In this document: piece after piece, positions 10,366 to 19,949 of the stretch
Position numbering within the stretch: the stretch's first letter is position 1
How the letters are laid out: every line of letters starts with the position of its first letter
DNA from: CAVXXB01 sp963765585
GTDB taxonomy: Bacteria > Calditrichota > Calditrichia > JAJRVZ01
DNA length: 64,000 nucleotides
Direction of reading: 5' to 3'
NCBI GenBank assembly: GCA_963765585.1
Contig: CAVXXB010000008.1
Span: 620,001-684,000 of the forward strand
Program-made: the position numbers and the translations under genes
The notes under the pieces: model-generated
What the model was told of the DNA's origin: nothing
What the model saw: the letters and a program-made list of their open reading frames with translations, nothing else
Database searches by the model: none

Positions 10366-11637
10366 TTATTTTATACCACGATCTGCTTCATCCAACGGAC
10401 TGAAAACGACCTCCAGCGGGTGTCGGAGGCGATCAGCCCACACATTTATTTCTTTAAACTTGTCTTCCTGTGATATTGAAAAGACGAGATATGCATTTTC
10501 TTCCATATACCGGCTGTCTTTTGGGACATACATCGGATATTCATCTATCAGACGGCGGTTCCAGTATTTTCCGCCGCCCGCCCCGTCACTGATTTTTGTG
10601 TGGGGATTATACACCGGAGACTTTTTTCCCCACTGATTGTCTATCTCATATTTTATCCGGATACTGCCGTAGGCATACCCTTTTTCTTTATTATAAAAAC
10701 ATAACCAGGGTGCATTATTTTCAAGTGGTTGCTCTTTCAGTCGTTTGTAGCGGGTAGAAAAGGCCAGATCTTCAATTTGACCATCAGGCCGTTGAAAAGC
10801 GACATGTGTAAATAGCGTATCCATGGTCATTTCATCATTACGCAGTAATTTTATCCAAACATCTTCCACCATGCGCATGGATGAGTAAAACCGGAAATAT
10901 GGCAAACCGGCATAAAATGAATACGTGGCCGAAAGTAAAATTTCCGGATGATTTGGTGCCAAATCCTGCCGCTCTGTGCGGATTAGATATGGTCCGTCGT
11001 ATAGATTGTATTCTTTAGGATTTTCCCAGGCTGAGATGGTTTTATAATATTCCTGATCGGTTCTCTGAAAGTTTGGTCCCCAGTGCATGCGATTCTCAGA
11101 ACGAAGCAGAGTAATATTATAACCCATCTTGATTAATAACTCTCGCAGTTGGCCTGATGAATGGCTTTTTGCTTCACTCTGATCACTGCGGCTCAGATCG
11201 GCCCGGTAATATTGATTATCAACCTGTATTTCAAGACCCTCGCCATCATAACTTAGGTCTGTTTCATTCGGAGTCTCCCTCTCAGAATATTCCAAAATAA
11301 AATCGCGTTCAGAATTAGGATTGATGGCTACCGGAAATATGATGGTTATGATTTTAATTTTTTGTTTGGGTATGCCTGGTTTTATTACACTCTGACACAC
11401 TGTTGTTTGACCGGTTTTTGCATCTGTAACAACAAAATGTTTATCTATTGAATAAATGCTGTCAGATACTTGTATAGTATATTCAACATATTCCAGCTGG
11501 CGGGACAATCCGTGGCTCTCCTTAACACGTATCGTTCCCAAATTTATATCTTCGGCATTGACAGGCAGATATGCAATGAATAAGCATAACAGGCTGGTAA
11601 TAGTACTCACCCTATATATTTTTATTACTCCGCCCAA
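10366..11637 (-). CDS. Exported protein of unknown family, tandem paralogue B
   Basis: Homologous throughout to the protein at 8877-10106, with matching blocks SGQLRELLIKMGYN, MHWGPNF, GPYLIRTERQ, LLRNDEMTMDTLF, CFYNKEKGYAYGSIRIKYE and KYWNRRLID. No ATG precedes the signal peptide. I chose TTG at 11637 (MGGVIKIYRVSTITSLL..., preceded by GGGCGG); a GTG at 11610 is an alternative. The start overlaps the end of the upstream TIM-barrel lipoprotein (stop at 11625), implying translational coupling and shared function. Function unknown; the partner gene context suggests glycan binding or cleavage. Confidence 0.8.
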   Translation of the reverse strand: MGGVIKIYRVSTITSLLCLFIAYLPVNAEDINLGTIRVKESHGLSRQLEYVEYTIQVSDSIYSIDKHFVVTDAKTGQTTVCQSVIKPGIPKQKIKIITIIFPVAINPNSERDFILEYSERETPNETDLSYDGEGLEIQVDNQYYRADLSRSDQSEAKSHSSGQLRELLIKMGYNITLLRSENRMHWGPNFQRTDQEYYKTISAWENPKEYNLYDGPYLIRTERQDLAPNHPEILLSATYSFYAGLPYFRFYSSMRMVEDVWIKLLRNDEMTMDTLFTHVAFQRPDGQIEDLAFSTRYKRLKEQPLENNAPWLCFYNKEKGYAYGSIRIKYEIDNQWGKKSPVYNPHTKISDGAGGGKYWNRRLIDEYPMYVPKDSRYMEENAYLVFSISQEDKFKEINVWADRLRHPLEVVFSPLDEADRGIK

Positions 11638-13619
11638 ACAACGCCGCCCTTCTCTATAGCTGGAAGGACACATTCCAGCTGTTCACCCTGTGTTTGAGTT
11701 TGCAACTGCACTTTTTCACCTAAATATGGCAGAAAATATACGTTTGCGCCGGATTTTGCCGGGAAACTGATTTTTATGCCTTCTTCAGGAATTTGAATCG
11801 CTACTTCATCCTTCTTTAAGCCGCGGTAATTGGCCAGAAACACATGCGGCCTGGATTCTACCAGTGCCATTTGAGCAGATATAAAGGGGGATGCTTCAAT
11901 TTTTATTTCAGGTTCATATGCAAATTTTCCAGTCAGGTCTGACAGGAATTGTTCCCGGGTGACTGTAAATTTTGATTTCTCATATTTGCCGGACCAGGCA
12001 GATTGATCAAAATCCCTTTTACAAAGTTCGGTGTACCTCTTTCCGGGACAAATCACATAAAACGCGTAAGTATAGTCACCTGTTTCACTGATTTGTTCTG
12101 CCATTGCCTGCACGGGATTCGTCTTATATTTATTACCCGCTTCATCATACTTTCCGGTTTCTGCTGTTGCAATCAATCCGGTTCCGGAATTCATCAGCAT
12201 TCCTAATATATCGACTTCTTCTTGCGAAATACATTTAACATCCGGCAGTATAAGAATTTCTCCCTCAAATTCTTTCAGCGTTCTCGGCGTGACTATTTCA
12301 AATTCAACATGACCCTGCAGCATCATATATAACATTCCCTGATACGACGTCATAAAGTCTCCCGCAAAATAGTCACGGGATTTCGGTGAAAAATAAATGC
12401 CGATGGGTTTTATTGGTGTGCGTGGTTTATAAAAGACGTTTTCATTCTCAGAAATCCATTTAAACACCTCTCTACGGGTGTCGATGTCATTGGAACCGGA
12501 CATAACATGTCCGCGCGCATCCCAGCAATTGGTTCCGGCCATCACATTAGATAACATCAGGTTCTTTATGGATTCGCTCGCAGATACTTTATTTCTATCG
12601 CCCCATGAATAACTCAGCATCCATGATGCTTTTCCCTGGGCAAAAGCCCGAAAGGTATACATACCGGCCATACGTGAGAACCAGTTCAACGGATTTTTAC
12701 TGGCCGCATTGCCGCCGCCACCGCTAAATTCATGGGCAACCACATCCACCGCATCATACATTTGATAGACATCGGCACCAACCCGAACGGCCTCTTCACC
12801 CAATCCAGGATATATTTCGGCAATGACTTTTATTTCCGGATTCACAGATTTAGCGGTGCGGTTTACTTCTGCCATGAATTCAGTCAAAGTGGACATACGG
12901 AAATCCACCCATTTGCGAAAATTCGGGTCACTGAAATCACCCAGTTTTAGATCCGTTTTGGCATCGAGCCTGGTCTGCTTTTTAAACTCAGCAACAGTAT
13001 AGACATCAAAACTGGCCCAGGTATCTTCCCAGCCGTCAAAATGAGTCATCCAGTATGGAATATCGACAAATATTCCATCAATACCGGTTTTAGCAATTTT
13101 CCGGATATGTTCCATATATATCTTTCGCCATTCCAGCGCATATGGAGTGATCCAGACATCTTCGTCCCCTTCACTTATCCAAAATGCATCACCACCGCCA
13201 AACATGGCAGGCCGGTCATTGATATCACGCTGCACCCAATCGGGATGATCTTTAAAAAATGAGTGTTCGGTTTTATCGGCATTGGCTGTGATACATTCCA
13301 GCCCCGCCACATACAAAAAGGCATGATTATTTATTTCATGGGCACGCTTTGCCATTAACGCGATGGCTTCCAGTTTCTCGGTGGGATCCAGAAAGCTTTC
13401 ATATCGCCCGGGCGGATCATTATCCACTTCGATACCAAACAGGTAGGTATCCTGGGCATCTTTAATAGTTCTTTCAATATTTGATTTATTCAGACCGTGC
13501 CCGGAGGTGCGGACATAGTGGGTCCAGTTTTGCTCTGTTTCTACCGAGGTGTCCGGTGCTGATTTTTCCGAACAGGAGAACAGGAAAATGGACAGGCAAA
13601 TAATCAATATTATTTTCAT
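11625..13619 (-). CDS. TIM-barrel glycoside-hydrolase-like lipoprotein with GATase-like domain
   Basis: A 664-residue lipoprotein (signal ILIICLSIFLFSC). Residues about 30-400 form a (beta/alpha)8 barrel of the GH42/alpha-galactosidase-like superfamily, with acidic strand ends in TGIDGIFVDIPYW and IKVIAEIYPG plus a glycine-rich HEFSGGGGN loop. Residues about 410-560 look like a beta-galactosidase-trimerisation/GATase-like fold (FEGEILILPDVK). A beta-sandwich tail ends the protein. This is the intact counterpart of the broken gene at 1107-3263. Its stop overlaps the start of paralogue B, so the two are probably one transcript. Its substrate is unknown; I can name the fold, not a CAZy family. 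Confidence 0.82.
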   Translation of the reverse strand: MKIILIICLSIFLFSCSEKSAPDTSVETEQNWTHYVRTSGHGLNKSNIERTIKDAQDTYLFGIEVDNDPPGRYESFLDPTEKLEAIALMAKRAHEINNHAFLYVAGLECITANADKTEHSFFKDHPDWVQRDINDRPAMFGGGDAFWISEGDEDVWITPYALEWRKIYMEHIRKIAKTGIDGIFVDIPYWMTHFDGWEDTWASFDVYTVAEFKKQTRLDAKTDLKLGDFSDPNFRKWVDFRMSTLTEFMAEVNRTAKSVNPEIKVIAEIYPGLGEEAVRVGADVYQMYDAVDVVAHEFSGGGGNAASKNPLNWFSRMAGMYTFRAFAQGKASWMLSYSWGDRNKVSASESIKNLMLSNVMAGTNCWDARGHVMSGSNDIDTRREVFKWISENENVFYKPRTPIKPIGIYFSPKSRDYFAGDFMTSYQGMLYMMLQGHVEFEIVTPRTLKEFEGEILILPDVKCISQEEVDILGMLMNSGTGLIATAETGKYDEAGNKYKTNPVQAMAEQISETGDYTYAFYVICPGKRYTELCKRDFDQSAWSGKYEKSKFTVTREQFLSDLTGKFAYEPEIKIEASPFISAQMALVESRPHVFLANYRGLKKDEVAIQIPEEGIKISFPAKSGANVYFLPYLGEKVQLQTQTQGEQLECVLPAIEKGGVVWAE

Positions 13620-13922
13620 AATGGATTTCCTTATTAAAATCAGTTATTGTTGTCGTACCACTTTCTTTGACTGTTCGATCGATCAAATATTATTTTCCAC
13701 CACGAAGTTCACGAAGATGAATTATAAAAAGAGATCGAGGTCATCTCGCAGAGATCCTCCCGTGGTGTGGGCACAACAGTGACAATCAAAGAAGCGTGCC
13801 CAAACGGCGGGAAGATCCCTGAAGGGATGACAGATTAATGCCAAATCAATTATACATGTCAAATGATAACGATATACTCTCATATTTTAACATTTGATTT
13901 TGGGCTTGGGCATCGGACATTT
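13620..13922. repeat. Gene-free spacer with leader repeat and REP-like module
   Basis: The 303-bp spacer holds a leader-type repeat (CCACCACGAAGTTCACGAAG, 13698-13717) in sense with the gene starting at 13619, and a REP-like palindrome (GATCCCTGAAGGGATGACA, about 13815-13833). I see no ORF of quality, no promoter I can defend and no terminator. Confidence 0.5.
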
Positions 13923-14981
13923 CTATTTCACATCATACCCCAATTTAACCATGGCATCCTTAACTCCCGGGTAGATACGCATCGTATTTTTATAATATAT
14001 TTTTTCAAGTACTTCCCTTGGTAGTGCCAATCCTTCTACTTCGTTGTCGCCAAAGAAGCTGCCTTTGACCAGTTGATCGGTTTCCAGTATTTGAAAGGCG
14101 TTAAAATATTGCTGTACATGTGCCGCTGTTTCGTCTTCAGTTTCCCATTGACCTATATCGGTTGCAAACATAATCCGGTCGGCCCATTCAATCATGAATG
14201 ATCGCAGGTTACCGCGTTTAACCAGCGGAAAATATTGAAATGTAGCTGCCAGATCGATGTATAAATTGGGAAAGGTGGCCAGCATATTACGCAGATAGTC
14301 AATTTGTGCATCCTGACACACCAGCCAGTTACTATGGGCCATTACGGCTACTAATTTTGGATGCTTTTCAAGTACATTCCGCCAGGCAGTAATTTCGCGC
14401 CAGTACTCAACCGGATCAGCCAGCCATTTGCCGCGCTTACCCCATGGTCCATTCGGATCGGCAATATGAATCGAGGCACCCAGCATACCGATTTCTTCCA
14501 TTTTTGAGAAAGTGGCTTCATGTGCCGGATCATCGATATAACGAAAGCCCTTTTCGTCTTCCTTCAACCGTCGGTACCAGGGCCCGGACCATATTTTGTA
14601 TCCGATAAATCCTTTATCCATCCAGCTCTGAAGTTCTTCAGGCGGGTACTTTAATCCATCGTGAGCAGAATAATCACTGATACACACCAGCATTCTCCCC
14701 TTAGCGGCATCCAGCACTTCCGGTAAATTCGTTATTTCATTTTTACTGTCACCCAGATTTATCCACATGGCAAAATCTATGTTATGTGATTCGTTTATCT
14801 GATCGCGTAATTTCAGATAATTGGCAATCGCTGCCAAATCATTGGATACATGGGTATGCACGTCAATTCTGGGGATATCAGGATACAGTGTTGCTTCTTG
14901 CGCATATATTATGGGCAACTGTAAAACGACTATTAAAAATATGGACACAAATAAGCCCGTGATAAATCGATTTTTATTCAT
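13923..14981 (-). CDS. Exported amidohydrolase-superfamily protein (PF04909/COG2159 type), copy 1
   Basis: A 352-residue protein with a signal peptide (LFVSIFLIVVLQLPIIYA). Metal-ligand motifs of the amidohydrolase superfamily are visible: RIDVHTH (H-x-H) near residue 42, SIHIADP, VAVMAHSNW and a C-terminal RIMFATDIG aspartate. PF04909 members include lactonases and decarboxylases as well as amidases, so the reaction is not settled. In a sugar-degrading block a sugar-lactonase role is plausible. ATG at 14981 lies inside the end of the upstream lipoprotein gene (overlap 14974-14981) and follows AGGAG, so the two are translationally coupled. A second, diverged copy is at 19950. Confidence 0.85.
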   Translation of the reverse strand: MNKNRFITGLFVSIFLIVVLQLPIIYAQEATLYPDIPRIDVHTHVSNDLAAIANYLKLRDQINESHNIDFAMWINLGDSKNEITNLPEVLDAAKGRMLVCISDYSAHDGLKYPPEELQSWMDKGFIGYKIWSGPWYRRLKEDEKGFRYIDDPAHEATFSKMEEIGMLGASIHIADPNGPWGKRGKWLADPVEYWREITAWRNVLEKHPKLVAVMAHSNWLVCQDAQIDYLRNMLATFPNLYIDLAATFQYFPLVKRGNLRSFMIEWADRIMFATDIGQWETEDETAAHVQQYFNAFQILETDQLVKGSFFGDNEVEGLALPREVLEKIYYKNTMRIYPGVKDAMVKLGYDVK

Positions 14982-15414
14982 TTTTAATACTCCTTGTTTC
15001 AGGAATCACCTTTGTAGCATTCCAGATTCCGTTATGTAGTTTTCCATGCTGCCAGGTTCCTGTGAGCGTGCTGTCCTGGCGTTGTGCCGTGAATGATAAG
15101 TCTGCTCCAGGATATATTTCTGATTGAACGGCATCAAATGTTAATTGATTATCTACAAATCTGCCGTTTAATAATGAGTCGGCCTGAAATGCGCCATCAG
15201 AAGTCGTGATTGTTCCCGATATCTGTTCATAGTTTTGGTCGAGCAACAGGGTTACTGTCGCATTTTCCTCAAAATGAGGATCACCACCATAAATATTACC
15301 TGACCATCTTCCTGCAAGGGGTGCCGCAACAGAATTATCCGGTTCTTCAGCATTATTACATGCCATCAACCAGAGCAAGAGAAATGTAACAGTGATGTAA
15401 CGATCTTTATGCAA
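14974..15414 (-). CDS. Small lipoprotein of unknown function
   Basis: About 146 residues with a lipobox LLLWLMAC. No ATG is available upstream of the signal; TTG at 15414, just after GGGGAG, gives a sensible N-terminus (LHKDRYITVTFLLLW). The mature part has alternating beta-strands typical of a small lipocalin-like or beta-barrel fold (AGRWSGNIYGG, QISGTITTSDG, LTGTWQHGKLHNGIW). Overlaps the exported amidohydrolase by eight bases, so it is expressed with it. No family recognised. Confidence 0.72.
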   Translation of the reverse strand: MHKDRYITVTFLLLWLMACNNAEEPDNSVAAPLAGRWSGNIYGGDPHFEENATVTLLLDQNYEQISGTITTSDGAFQADSLLNGRFVDNQLTFDAVQSEIYPGADLSFTAQRQDSTLTGTWQHGKLHNGIWNATKVIPETRSIKNE

Positions 15415-15477
15415 TATCTCCCCTGTTTCTGAAAAAAACACATATCCACTAGATCTATCTCAATACCTGTTTATGAT

Positions 15478-15802
15478 AAATTGTGTTTAACCCCTCCGGG
15501 GTTATTTGTTCATTGGGTGATTCAACCTCTACAATAATTAAACCGCTACGCGGTTTTTTTATATCATTGCTGCTCTTTACTAGTAGAAAAATAAAACTCT
15601 ACAACTATTACACAACCATGCGGTTTTTTTATCCGGTGCTACTCTTTAATACTAGAAAGTTAAACTGCTTCGCAGTTTTTAATTTTTTGCCATTTGACAA
15701 TTAAATTCCACAATAATTAAAACGCTACACGGTTTGATATTATGTTGCCAATCGCCAATTGCCATCAATTGAAATTTAAAACCCCGTAGGGGTGACCCAT
15801 AA
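15478..15802. repeat. Cluster of short GC-clamped hairpins, partly tandemly duplicated
   Basis: This stretch holds a row of small stem-loops: AACCCCTCCGGGGTT (15488-15502), AAACCGCTACGCGGTTT (15540-15556), a degenerate ACCATGCGGTTTTTTT (15616-15631), AAACTGCTTCGCAGTTT (15663-15679), AACGCTACACGGTTT (about 15722-15736) and ACCCCGTAGGGGT (15781-15793). Two roughly 70-bp units, each running CTCTACAA...GCGGTTTTTTTAT...TACTAGAAA, lie head to tail (about 15527-15665). The last hairpin abuts the alpha-galactosidase stop codon. Confidence 0.65.
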
Positions 15803-17857
15803 CTATTGAGGCGTTGCCTCCAATAACAAAAATTTTTCAAATTGGGCATTAATTTTACCAACCGGACCGGTTACGGAGCCATAATCTACCCCATTAACAT
15901 AATCTAGAATCTGGTAGCCACCATTTCCAAGACCTTTCAGATCGATTGAACCATCCCATTGTTCTGCGTAGAATGCGAAATACAATTTGCTATCCTTCTG
16001 TATCACATGTGCTTCGGGACGATCAAAACCGATATCATAAACGGATCCAAGGTAAACTCCTTTGGGCAGCATCTTGTCCTGGTAAATATCGATCCACTTT
16101 TTCCATTCAGTCTCTTTTTCGGTTGTCAAAGAGATGTCGCGACCCGGTCTTCTGGGCTTATGCGCGCCTACCGGCCAGGTAAATTTTGTACCGATAACCG
16201 CACCCACTCCAACACTGGAGGCAAAATCAGACCTGCCATCACTTAACTCCACATGATCGCCATAATATGCCGCCGATGGCCCCATCAAAGCCTTTAATGT
16301 CTTACCCTTTAACCTTATCTGCCATGAACTGGTCGGATCTGATGATACGGGTTGATTCATGTATGGTAAATTAAAGAATGAATATGCTGTACCACACGGA
16401 CATATCTCGACCACTGCATCAGATTTTATCTCAAGTGCTGCATCATATATTGCCTTGAAAAATTCCGGTATTTTCTCAAATCCCTCCTCCGGACGTGCAT
16501 GGTTGTGGGCCGGATTATAACATGGCGGTGCACCATTCAGATGCTGCCCATCTATTTTTAATCCGTCATATCCCCAGGTTTCCATAAAAGTTTTGACCTG
16601 ATTTACGGTAAATTCCTGAACCTCAGGGACTGCCGGGCAGAGGTAATAGGAATCCCACCAGGTAATTTTTTGTTTTGATCCATCTTCATTGAGTAACAGA
16701 TACTCCGGATGCTCTTCTATCAGATCCGTACCCGGATCAACCGCCAGCGGTGCCCACCATAATTTGGCTTTCAAATCATGGGAATGAATGGTATCTACAA
16801 ACTTTTTCATATCCGCATCGCCACGGGGGAATTTCTCCTTCAAGAGGTACCAGTCGCCTTCGGCCGTCTGCCAGCCATCATCCAGTACAGCCCACTTATA
16901 TCCCAGTTCCTTTACTTTTGGCAAGGTATTGAGCACCTGAGATAGTTTAAAGTTGCGTTCATAACCCCAGGCGCACCATATGGGCTCATACGCCGACTCA
17001 ATTGGCGGATCGATGCTGACACCGCGCTTCTCCATAATCTGCCGGTATGAATTCAACACGGTGTAATAATCCCCTTTATGAACCGCTACAAAGGTTTTAA
17101 ACGTAGTGACGCTCTCACCGCTTTTTAGAACCTGTTTTTTATCATAATGCACACCAAGCATAGCTGATTCGTTTCCAGGCATTTCTACCGGGAGTGATAC
17201 CAGTTTGGGAACTATTTCCAGATGCCCCACACCGATTCCGGCATCCTTATGCCAGATATCACTTATAGGTGTGCCGCCGCCATAATCCGAGTCATTCATC
17301 CCCATAAAATTTTGTTGCTTAAAACCCGGATTCACCGAAAGTACCCAATCCGGCCTGGATTCGTAGGAACCACTTTGATAGGACCAGAAGACGTTGCCAT
17401 TCACCGCCGGTTTTGCTGCAATATTGTATTGATTATTCACCCAACCGTCGATACTAATATCCTGATCGCCAAGATTGGTATATGTCACCGAGTAGATGAC
17501 AAAAGAAGGAAAATTATCATAGGTATTCGCAGTAATAGTCTTACGCAAACCGGTATTCTCACCGATCAGAGTATATTGCGTTCCCTTGCCGATTTCATCC
17601 GATAGTGCTTCGGAATTTCTTGATTTAAATACGAAATCAGAAACGGTTTTCCCCTCCACAGTTATAGTCTCAGAAGCAGAAAATTTACCAAGTGCATGTT
17701 GTTTATCCTGAGTTGCAAATACCCGGCTATGCATTTTCTGATCAAATTCTACTATAATACCCTCAGACTCAATGGTCATCGCCTGTTCGCAGCTGGTCAA
17801 AGCGAATAAAAATGAGAGCATGATGACCAACAAAACGGGAATTCTTTGTTTCAGCAT
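15803..17857 (-). CDS. GH36-family alpha-galactosidase, exported lipoprotein
   Basis: ATG at 17857, nine bases after GGAGGT, gives 684 residues with a lipobox FLFALTSC. An N-terminal beta-sandwich (about 30-300) precedes the barrel. Barrel motifs fit GH36: WCAWGYERNF, YKWAVLDDGWQ, then GYDGLKIDGQH with the K-x-D nucleophile aspartate, and SSDPTSSWQIR carrying the likely acid/base aspartate. A short C-terminal beta-domain closes the protein. It should release terminal alpha-linked galactose outside the cytoplasm. Intact despite broken neighbours. Upstream in transcription comes a GHL15-like gene; downstream is the hairpin cluster. The longer reading frame to 18097 is not translated in my view, as it crosses repeat sequence and lacks a ribosome site. 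Confidence 0.88.
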   Translation of the reverse strand: MLKQRIPVLLVIMLSFLFALTSCEQAMTIESEGIIVEFDQKMHSRVFATQDKQHALGKFSASETITVEGKTVSDFVFKSRNSEALSDEIGKGTQYTLIGENTGLRKTITANTYDNFPSFVIYSVTYTNLGDQDISIDGWVNNQYNIAAKPAVNGNVFWSYQSGSYESRPDWVLSVNPGFKQQNFMGMNDSDYGGGTPISDIWHKDAGIGVGHLEIVPKLVSLPVEMPGNESAMLGVHYDKKQVLKSGESVTTFKTFVAVHKGDYYTVLNSYRQIMEKRGVSIDPPIESAYEPIWCAWGYERNFKLSQVLNTLPKVKELGYKWAVLDDGWQTAEGDWYLLKEKFPRGDADMKKFVDTIHSHDLKAKLWWAPLAVDPGTDLIEEHPEYLLLNEDGSKQKITWWDSYYLCPAVPEVQEFTVNQVKTFMETWGYDGLKIDGQHLNGAPPCYNPAHNHARPEEGFEKIPEFFKAIYDAALEIKSDAVVEICPCGTAYSFFNLPYMNQPVSSDPTSSWQIRLKGKTLKALMGPSAAYYGDHVELSDGRSDFASSVGVGAVIGTKFTWPVGAHKPRRPGRDISLTTEKETEWKKWIDIYQDKMLPKGVYLGSVYDIGFDRPEAHVIQKDSKLYFAFYAEQWDGSIDLKGLGNGGYQILDYVNGVDYGSVTGPVGKINAQFEKFLLLEATPQ

Positions 17858-17891
17858 TCTTACCTCCAAATTTAATATTGTACAATTGTAC

Positions 17892-17913
17892 GTTCCAGGT
17901 ACAACCTGAGAAC
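17892..17913. repeat. Hairpin of the GTTC...GAAC family
   Basis: GTTCCAGGTACAACCTGAGAAC is an imperfect palindrome related to the GTTCCCAAG...CTTGGGAAC hairpins at 7234 and 21863. It lies 35 bases upstream of the alpha-galactosidase start. Confidence 0.55.
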
Positions 17914-17985
17914 GAACCGGTCTAATTAATATTTTGAGATTCCTTCGTCCCGATAAAGAAAATCTGGACTCGGAATGACGCAGAT

Positions 17986-18282
17986 TTAATAATCTCCCCC
18001 TGGCCAATATTCCAATGCCCCGCCGTGGATCACATAGTCTTTTGATCGGTGAGTATAGTTCACTGTCAATATTATTTCTGGTTTGATATTGCCCCAACGA
18101 GATACTGTTATATCGGATCTACTAAATATTGATAACTGAATCTGCTTTTGTTCGTGCCCTTTTAACACACCGGAAACGGAATCCATCCGATAAAATGGTT
18201 CGGATACCTCATTGAGTTTGATTGAAAAGGCAATTTGGTCATCAACAGGCGATTTCAAATTCGACCTGGAATTCTTCCTCAT
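17986..18282 (-). CDS. 98-residue ORF trailing the GHL15-like gene; separate small gene or detached C-terminus
   Basis: The frame is the same as the preceding GHL15-like gene, separated from its TAA (18303-18301) by six codons. It therefore could be the detached C-terminal domain of that protein or an independent small gene starting at ATG 18282. The sequence has beta-strand character (QIAFSIKLNEVSEPFYR, KQIQLSIFSRSD, PEIILTVNYTHRS) and no signal peptide, which favours a detached domain. GHL15 proteins usually end with a DGRILLR-like tail, which argues the other way. Undecided. Confidence 0.4.
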   Translation of the reverse strand: MRKNSRSNLKSPVDDQIAFSIKLNEVSEPFYRMDSVSGVLKGHEQKQIQLSIFSRSDITVSRWGNIKPEIILTVNYTHRSKDYVIHGGALEYWPGGDY

Positions 18283-18300
18283 GCTTACTTTCAGATTAAA

Positions 18301-19862
18301 TTATTCTCTTAGTAAAATACGGCCATCTCTTGGCTGCAGATCTATATTGCTGACCTGCTCTCCCGAATTTATGTGGGGCATCTGTACGCCATTTATTAAA
18401 TGAAATGTCCCGGCCAGATCGACTGTAACGGTTACATTCGTCGGATTACAAATTACAATCCCCTTCTCAAAATCTCTTCGCCATACCGAGCCATCACCCG
18501 CTTGTTTTACCGTGTGCGCATTTTCCACAGGCAATCCTAAATAACCGCGTCCTGCCCCGGCATTATCATATTCATCAAACCACATTAATCCCAGACTGCC
18601 ATGCCCATTGGTATTTATTTCATATGAAAAATATCCATCTCCCAGGAGAGCTGATGAAAGGCCATATCGCATTCTCTGGTAATCGGGAACAAAATCCGGG
18701 TGTTCAAAGGGATTATCATAACTCAGATCACCCTCTTTTGGTCCTTCTTCATCTTCATATGTTTCAACTAGCGAATAATTCGGCGTATGGCCGGATTTTG
18801 AGACATTCAAATATCCATTTTCTCCCAGAATAAAATTGGACCACTGATCGTAGGTTTCGGGTATACTATTATTCCAGTTTGTGGGGGAGCCCTCATAAAT
18901 TGTGCCATTTAGGTTTTGATAATAATAGCCGGATGAATTTGAAATTAATGCTTTCCCCGGGCGCACACTCCGCAGATATTCCAAAAATCCGTTGCATCCG
19001 TCATACCAGGCGCTATTAAAAGCGCGTATTCATCTGACACTTCCGTGTTTGAGCAGTTTGGATCTATACTGCGACACCAGGTCGGAATTAACCAGCTTTG
19101 TTCCTTCTCAATGCGATCGACTATATATCCGTCCCATAATTGTTCATTTTCAATCTCTTTATTTCTGCATGCAAACTCGATCCAGGTTTGTGGTCCATTG
19201 CCGTCATTCACATCAATCTCTGGACAAAATGAAGACATATTCATTACCCAGGTCTCGGGCCAGAAAGTAATATGTGGCGCAATCCGGATCCCCGCTTCAT
19301 GCGGATTGGCTTCCCGTATAAATCCCCTTTGCACCCCAAGACGTTTATTTTGGATATCAATGCTCAATATTTTCATGGTCTCAAATTCACAGGTAAGATT
19401 GTCTCCGATCTCAAAAAGTGGTGCTTCGGAATTATCCAATACCTCCTCTAAAAGAATACTTGTCTGAGTTCTATCAACAGATTCCGCCAGTCTGGTTCCC
19501 ATTTGTGTCAAGAACCATTCAGAAGGTATGATCTCCATACCTGATATATCATTCTGCCATGAAGACCAGGACGTCTCGGTAATCGAAAAATCCATAAAGT
19601 GTTTCTGATGAGGATTTATCTCTGCTAATTTATTAATCGTCGAAATATTATCCCAAGACCCAAAACCTATCCAATCATACCTCTTTAAATCATTTAAGGG
19701 CTGTTCCCACGTATCAGGCCACCACATGGCCAGTCGCGGGAAACCTGAGGTATTTATTACAGCCACATCCGTGACGGTGGATGTTATACAGCCTGCCGGC
19801 AGGAAAATCGTTCCAAACAGAAGAAAAATGGATAGTATGACCTTTAATTGTTTTATAATCAT
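18301..19862 (-). pseudogene. GHL15-like putative glycoside hydrolase, lipoprotein; one frameshift
   Basis: ATG at 19862 opens a lipoprotein signal (LLFGTIFLPAGC). The N-terminal part (FPRLAMWWPDTW, WIGFGSWDN) and C-terminal part (RRDFEKGIVICNPTN, then LQPRDGRILLRE) resemble the hypothetical glycosyl hydrolase family GHL15. The first frame derails after SDEYAL. The sensible continuation is FNSAWYDGCNGFLEYLRSV in the next frame, ending at 18301. A single extra T in the coding-strand run TTTT (19018-19021) would account for it, a typical homopolymer indel. Restored length is about 520 residues. The GHL15 assignment is by motif memory and moderately sure. Confidence 0.68.
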
Positions 19863-19949
19863 GATCTCTAAATTATTGCAAAATCATTAATGTGCATTCC
19901 CTCGAAAACAACCAGGGTATAAGGAATATATTATTATAGCAAGTAAATC

